Shown: positions 59,222-64,000 of the stretch, in pieces
Position numbering within the stretch: the stretch's first letter is position 1
Layout of the letters: each line of letters starts with the position of its first letter
Assembly (NCBI RefSeq): GCF_963082655.1
Contig: NC_081552.1
Coordinates: 126,761,494-126,825,493, forward strand
Length of the DNA stretch: 64,000 nucleotides
Source: Stomoxys calcitrans
Lineage: Eukaryota > Arthropoda > Insecta > Diptera > Muscidae
Direction: 5' to 3'
Made by a program: the position numbers and the translations under genes
The notes under the pieces: generated by a model
Told to the model about the DNA's origin: nothing
The model's database searches: none
The model's input: only the letters and a program-made list of their open reading frames with translations

Positions 59222-61147
59222 TCATTGGTGTTCCAATAAATGGGCATCTTGGGAGTAGGTGATGATCTCATCATCTGTTCCATGTTTTTTTGACTGCATT
59301 GACTTTCCTGTCACTGCACTGCCTGATGTCATCGTTTTAGGTTCTTTGCCTAGTCTAGTCTTCCGACTTTTTACAAAGTCCGTAATGGTTCCATCGTCGG
59401 GTCCCTGCTCGATAAGCTTTATTGGGTTTCCATTCCCTTTACTGCGTGATGTTTCACTACTAGGAACTTTGCCTATCTTAGCCTTCCAAATCCTAAGTAA
59501 ATGGGTTTCTTGGGAGTAGATGATGGTACCATCATCGGTTCCCTGTTCGTTGGGTTGCATTGAGTCTACTGTAGCTGCGCTGCCTAATGTTTCAATATTA
59601 GGATCTTTACCTATCCCAGTATTCCAAATCTTTAAGTCGGTGATGGGTCCGTCGTTGGATTCCTGTTTGCAAGTTTGTGTTGGGTCTTTCGCCACTGCAC
59701 TGCCTGATATTCTAGTATTAGGATCATTGCTTCTCCTAGTCTTTCCAATATTGAGAGGTGCCGTGATTGTCTCGTTGTCGGCCCCATGTTTGTTGGGCGG
59801 TGTTGAGTCACCTGCCACTGCACGGTCTGATGCCGCAGAATGAAAATTTCTGCCTATCCTAGTCTTCCCAATCTTGAAAAAGACAGCTTTGCTACCGTAG
59901 TGCGCCATGCCTTTAGTCTTAGCCAAACTTGTCACGGAGACTTGATCAATGCCAACCACAAAGTGAGTTCTTTCCTCCTTCTCCTCCCCGTGGAAGACCA
60001 CCCACTTCTCTGCGACCAAACCTTGGTCTTGCTTGCCCAAGAATCCCAACATGCGTTCCGTCGCAAATTCACTGCCCCATCCCTTGATGAAGACCGTAGC
60101 CTTAGTGAGCTGGGGGATATCCACCTTCCTTACAAGGTCTAGCTTTACGCCCTCTCAGGGAGCGTGAATGCCTCTGACGAGCTGTTTGACGGTATCAATA
60201 CATTCCGCCGACGCAAAATGCAGCCTAAAGATGTCCCCTCTAAACTCGCAGCTCATCATTTGTATGGGTGTACCCTCTACAGAGTTCCACACATGTTCAA
60301 AAATCCAATCGTTAACCAGATCCTCCACTTGGGACCGGTGATCTGGTGGAATCCTACCGGATCACAGCCGATATTGATGACTGCATAAGTCAGCTAATCT
60401 CTGTTGTGCTTCCTTGCCACTCTGGAGTAAGAGGGCGGCTCCTTACCATTCTCAGCGACCATCTTCCACTTCCGTGATGGCTGTGGCCTCCTTTGGAAGT
60501 CACAGTCCTCCATGAAGACTCAGAGGCCGTGCGCGCTTCCTTCATTCCTGTTACAACTTTGTCCACCTCCGCAGGACACTGTCTGGAGTCTCCATTGCGG
60601 TATGGCTTGCTTGGTTTTTCCAGAGTACTTGGAAGCAGGGAGCTCTTTTTCTTCTTTAGTATTTTAGCAGTGTTATGCTCTTCGGGAGATCTGATTCTTT
60701 TTCCAGCTTCCGTAGAAGTGCCTGGAATGTCAGTTCTATCCCTTCCAGCATCCTGCACTTTTGCCCGATTACGCTGCCGGTACATACTCCTCTGTCTCCT
60801 TCGTCGTGCACCGGATCGCTTTCTCGGTCTGCTTGTGTGCTTAGCAAAGCCATCGCTGCTGTCATCCCGATGCCCTCATCTCTCAAGTCGGCTGCGATGA
60901 CTGTTTTATTGGCACAGTCGCTGTCTGAATCCGACTCAGAAACTCCACCTTTACTTGAAGGCTCGGAACGACCTGTGCATCCCTCTGGTTTATCCGTCTC
61001 TTCCTCATTTATTAGTCTGGCGACTAGTTGTGCGCTTGAAGCATTACTGTCGACTTCAGGTGCCAAGGCACCCACACCTATAGGAGGGGAGGACAACATT
61101 CTGAGGTTTGACACCACCACAGCAGATGGTGAGTCTTTGGAGATCAT
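59222..61147 (-). pseudogene. LINE-B copy 2 ORF1 region with an internal protein repeat
   Basis: From the ATG at 61147: an acidic, Ser-rich N-terminus (SESDSDSDCANK), then LEGIELTFQALLRKLEKE before a break; 60785-60390 basic (KILKKKKSSLLPS); 60124-59222 open for 300 codons with TKATVFIKGWGSEFATERML and AEKWVVFHGEEKEERTHFVV. Its second half is five or six copies of a 40-50-residue unit: GSAV, a Pro/Gln segment, a KH/EQG-DD/N-TI segment, and KTR-IGKDPN. No zinc knuckle is recognised. Presumed ORF1/Gag-like nucleic-acid-binding protein by position. Copy 1 (30940-31200) retains fewer units. Confidence 0.65.
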
Positions 61148-61280
61148 AGCCTACTCCAAAAGGCTTTCAAATTTTTTCGTAATAGTTAGTACCTATTCCG
61201 AAATACGAATATTTATTTTTTCTTTGAGGAGCGAAATAAAAACACGTCCGCTTCACTCAACGGCTACAATACCACGATGA

Positions 61281-61391
61281 CATATATAATGTAGAAAATG
61301 GCAATAGTTTTGAAAATATATATAAGAATGTAATAGTAAATGCTACAGCATCACCTATTACCAATAAAGGCCACAATAATTTTTTTTTAAA
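61281..61391. other. AT-rich spacer with poly-T
   Basis: Short AT-rich stretch ending in a run of nine or ten T at 61381-61390; nothing recognised. Confidence 0.35.
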
Positions 61392-61572
61392 ACAAGTAAA
61401 AAGGCGTCAAGTTCGGCCGGGCCGAACTTTGGATACCCACCACCTCGGGTATATATGTAAACCACCTTTCATCAAAATTCGGTGAATATTTCATACCTTA
61501 TGTCCCATATCAGTTATATCAAAAAATGTTCCGAGTTGGACCAAATACCAATAAGTACAGTAGCTATATCTA
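61392..61572 (+). mobile_element. Mini-me-like head, 'ccacctcgggtatatatg' subfamily
   Basis: aacaagtaaaaaggcgtcaag, perfect palindrome TTCGGCCGGGCCGAA, tggatacccaccacctcgggtatatatgtaaacc, cttatgtcccatatcag, then tagctatatct and the next head. The same junction as at 10307/10308. Confidence 0.75.
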
Positions 61573-62164
61573 ACAAGTAAAAGCGTGCTAAGTTCGGCCG
61601 GGCCGAATCTTATATACCCTCCACCATGGATTACATTTGTCGAGTTCTTTTCCCGGCATCTCTTTTTAGGCAAAACAAGTAAAAGCGTGCTAAATTCGGC
61701 CGGGCCGAATCTTATATACCCTCCACCATGGATCGCTTTTGTCGAGTTCTTTTCCCGGCATCTCTTCTTAGGCAAAACAGGATATAAGAAAAGATTTGCT
61801 CTGCTATTAGAGCGATATCAAGATATGCTCCGCTTTGGACCACAATTATATTATATATTGGAGACATGTGTAAAATGTCAGCCAATTCGAATAAGAATTG
61901 CGCTCTTTGTGAGCTCAAAAAGCAAAATAGAGAGATCGATTTATATGGGAGCTGTATCGGGCTATGGACCGATTCAGACCATAATAAACACGTATGTTGA
62001 TGGTCATGAAAGAATCCGTCGTACAAAATTTCAGGCAAATCGGATAATAATTGCGACCTCTAGAGGCTCAAAAATCAAGATCCCAGATCGGTTTATATGG
62101 CAGCTATATCAGGTTATGAACCGACTTGCATTTTATTTGACATAGTGGTTGAAAGTAACAATAA
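61573..62164 (+). mobile_element. Two truncated mini-me heads in tandem
   Basis: 61573-61674 is a 102-bp head fragment ending ctctttttaggcaaa. 61675-62164 is a second, longer head fragment (490 bp) with two units, ending gaaagtaacaataa. Both begin acaagtaaaagcgtgcta and hold the palindrome, and each is cut exactly where the next head begins. Confidence 0.8.
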
Positions 62165-64000
62165 ACAAGTAAAAGCGTGCTAAGTTCGGCCGGGCCGAAT
62201 CTTATATACCCTCCACCATGGAGCGCAGTTGTCGAGTTCTTTTCCCGACATCTCTTCTTAGGCAAAAAGTGATATAAGAAAAGATTTGCTCTGCTATTAG
62301 AGCGATATCAAGATATGGTCCGGTTTGGACCACAATTAAACTATATGTTGGAGGCCTGTGTAAAATGTCAGCCAATTCGAGTAAGAATTGCGCCCTTTGG
62401 GGGCTCAAGAAGTAAAATAGAGAGATCGATTTATATGGGAGCTGTATGGGGCTATAAACAGATTTAGACCATAATCAACACGTATGTTGATGGTCAAGAG
62501 AGGATCCATCGTACAAAATTTCAGGCAAATCGGATAATAATTGCGACTTCAAGAGGCTCAAGAAGTCAAGATCCCAGATCGGTTTACATGGCAGCTATAT
62601 CAGGTTATGAACGATTTAAACCTTATTTGACACAGTGGTTGAAAGAAAAAATAAAAAATAAAAAAGTCATGCAAAATTTCAGCCAAATCAGGTAGGAATT
62701 GCGTCCTCTAGAAGCTCAAGAAGTCAAGTCCCCAAATCTGTTTATATGACAGCTATATCAGTTTATGAGCCGATTTGAACCATTTTTGGCACACTTGTTG
62801 GATATCATAAAAAAAAACATGTCGTGCAAAATTTCATTCCAATCTGATAAGAATTGCGCACTTTAGAGGCTTAAGAAGTCAAGACCCAAGATCGGTTTAT
62901 ATGGCAGCTATATCAGGTTATGGACCGATTAGGACCATACTTGGCACAGTTGTTGAATATCATAACAAAACACGTCGTGCAAAATTTCATTGTAATCGGA
63001 TAAGAATTGCGCACTCTAGAGGCTTAAGAAGTCAAGACCCAAGATCGGTTTATATGGCAGCTATATCAGGTTATGGACCGATTAGGACCATACTTGGCAC
63101 AGTTGTTGAATATCATAACAAAACACGTCGTGCAAGATTTCATTCCAATCGGATAAGAATTGCGCACTCTAGAGGCTCAAGAATTCAAGACCCAAGATCG
63201 GTTTATATGCCAGCTATATCAGATTATGGACCGATTAGAACCATATTTAGCACAGTTGTTGGATATCATAACAAAACACGTCGTGCCAAAATTCATTCAA
63301 ATCGGATAAGAATTGGGCACTCTAGAGGCGCAAGAAGTCAAGACCCAAGATCGGTTTATATGGCAGCTATATCAGATTATGGACCGATTAGGACCATACT
63401 TGGCACAGTTGTTAAATATCATAACAAAACACGTCGTGCAAAATTTCATTGTAATCGGATAAGAATTGCGCACTGTAGAGGCTTAAGAAGTCAAGACCCA
63501 AGATCGGTTTATATGGCAGCTATATCAGGTTATGGACCGATTAGGACCATACTTGGCACAGTTGTTGAATATCATAACGAAACACGTCGTGCAAAATTTT
63601 ATTGTAATCGGATAAGAATTGCGCACTCTAGAGGCTTAAGAAGTCAAGACCCAAGATCGGTTTATATGGCAGCTATATCAGGTTATGGACCGATTAGGAC
63701 CATACTTGGCACAGTTGTTGAATATCATAACAAAACACGTCGTGCAAGATTTCATTCCAATCGGATAAGAATTGCGCACTCTAGAGGCTCAAGAATTCAA
63801 GACCCAAGATCGGTTTATATGCCAGCTATATCAGATTATGGACCGATTTGAACCATATTTAGCACAGTTGTTGGATATCATAACAAAACACGTCGTGCCA
63901 AAATTCATTCAAATCGGATAAGAATTGGGCACTCTAGAGGCTCAAGAAGTCAAGACCCAAGATCGGTTTATATGGCAGCTATATCAGATTATGGACCGAT
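62165..64000 (+). mobile_element. Mini-me/DINE-like element with an expanded 153-bp array, continues past the window
   Basis: Head acaagtaaaagcgtgctaag, palindrome, tataccctccaccatggagcgc; diverged units to about 62900; then at least eight regular units. Unit marker (tatcag[g/a]ttatgg) at 62915, 63068, 63221, 63374, 63527, 63680, 63833 and 63986, exactly 153 bp apart. No tail is reached. Because 153 is divisible by three, one frame stays open for 316 codons (62901-63851), which is not evidence of a protein. Confidence 0.85.

Larger units (their letters stand above)
56715..61280 (-). mobile_element. LINE-B copy 2: near full-length, inactive non-LTR retrotransposon
   Basis: Read on the minus strand: possible 5' UTR (about 61150-61280), ORF1 (61147 to 59222, in three frames), endonuclease (59166-58666), linker (58608-58227), RT (58199-57048), thumb (57035-56754). 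RNase H and C-terminus, present in copy 1, are missing here except for the first bases (gattgagaacccagggactgac). It belongs to the same broad LINE group as LINE-A (apurinic endonuclease; RNase H in copy 1) but is a separate family. Frame breaks in every domain. Confidence 0.8.

Noticed and set aside
62901..63851. 316-codon open frame with a 51-residue repeat, as a repetitive protein
   Set aside because: The repeat unit is 153 bp, a multiple of three, so an open frame persists automatically; the same DNA in other copies is full of stops, and it sits inside a non-autonomous transposon.
62900..64000. CRISPR-like array (regular repeats)
   Set aside because: Units are 153 bp and contiguous with no unique spacers; similar arrays are internal to transposons; the DNA is from an animal.

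Overview
This is eukaryotic DNA from a fly, most likely a higher (brachyceran, probably calyptrate) dipteran. I see no bacterial operons, ribosome binding sites, tRNA or rRNA genes, and no intact conserved host gene. The window is a nested deposit of transposable elements, most of them old and broken, in AT-rich spacers. The fly assignment rests on the repeat types: 'mini-me'/DINE-like elements with a (TA)n, a core and a (GTCY)n tract; BEL/Pao, LINE, mariner, piggyBac, hAT and Rosa-like Tc1/mariner remnants. The species cannot be named from this alone.

Layout. 1-505 is the tail of a decayed BEL/Pao pol. 690-9.67 kb is a head-to-tail series of one interspersed repeat (called F1 here, built of degenerate ~130-bp units), with a mini-me-like element nested in it. 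9.7-16.7 kb holds several mini-me-like elements, a near-perfect 29-bp hairpin, two LINE-A fragments and about 1.4 kb of unclassified DNA. 16.7-19.9 kb repeats the F1 plus mini-me arrangement. 19.98-24.16 kb is a near full-length but dead LINE (LINE-A). 24.6-30.6 kb contains mini-me-like ends, a mariner 5' end, a piggyBac pseudogene, a rearranged Rosa-like element and an 11-unit ~152-bp array. 30.6-44.7 kb is a second LINE (LINE-B, copy 1) split by a BEL/Pao retrotransposon on the minus strand (31783-42279, exact 5-bp target duplication gtccg). 45-55.2 kb is mostly mini-me-like elements, one F1 copy and a mariner with a 286-codon transposase. 55.3-56.7 kb is a hAT pseudogene split by a LINE-A fragment. 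56.7-61.2 kb is LINE-B copy 2 on the minus strand. 61.4-64 kb is stacked mini-me heads leading into a 153-bp tandem array with a 4-unit higher-order period.

The element of most interest is the BEL/Pao copy. It has long open frames: Gag-protease-RT-RNase H (1282 codons) and integrase (439 codons, in another frame, overlapping by 35 nt). Downstream of integrase, where an env gene would sit in some retroelements, lies a third open frame. It encodes a second set of Gag-type zinc knuckles and a second protease-like domain whose active-site Asp is Asn. A splice-acceptor-like site lies just upstream. Its two LTRs are unequal: only the outer 69 bp of the 5' LTR matches the 441-bp 3' LTR, and 3.9 kb of unexplained DNA lies between that stub and the gag start.

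Relative order of events from nesting: LINE-B copy 1 is older than BEL; the hAT gene is older than the LINE-A fragment in it; F1 is older than the mini-me in it; and that mini-me is older than the Rosa-like fragment in its TA tract. Orientation convention: for mini-me-like elements '+' means that the end with the TTCGGCCGGGCCGAA-type palindrome ('head') is on the left and the (GTCY)n/(TA)n end ('tail') on the right. By Helitron convention the hairpin end may be the true 3' end.
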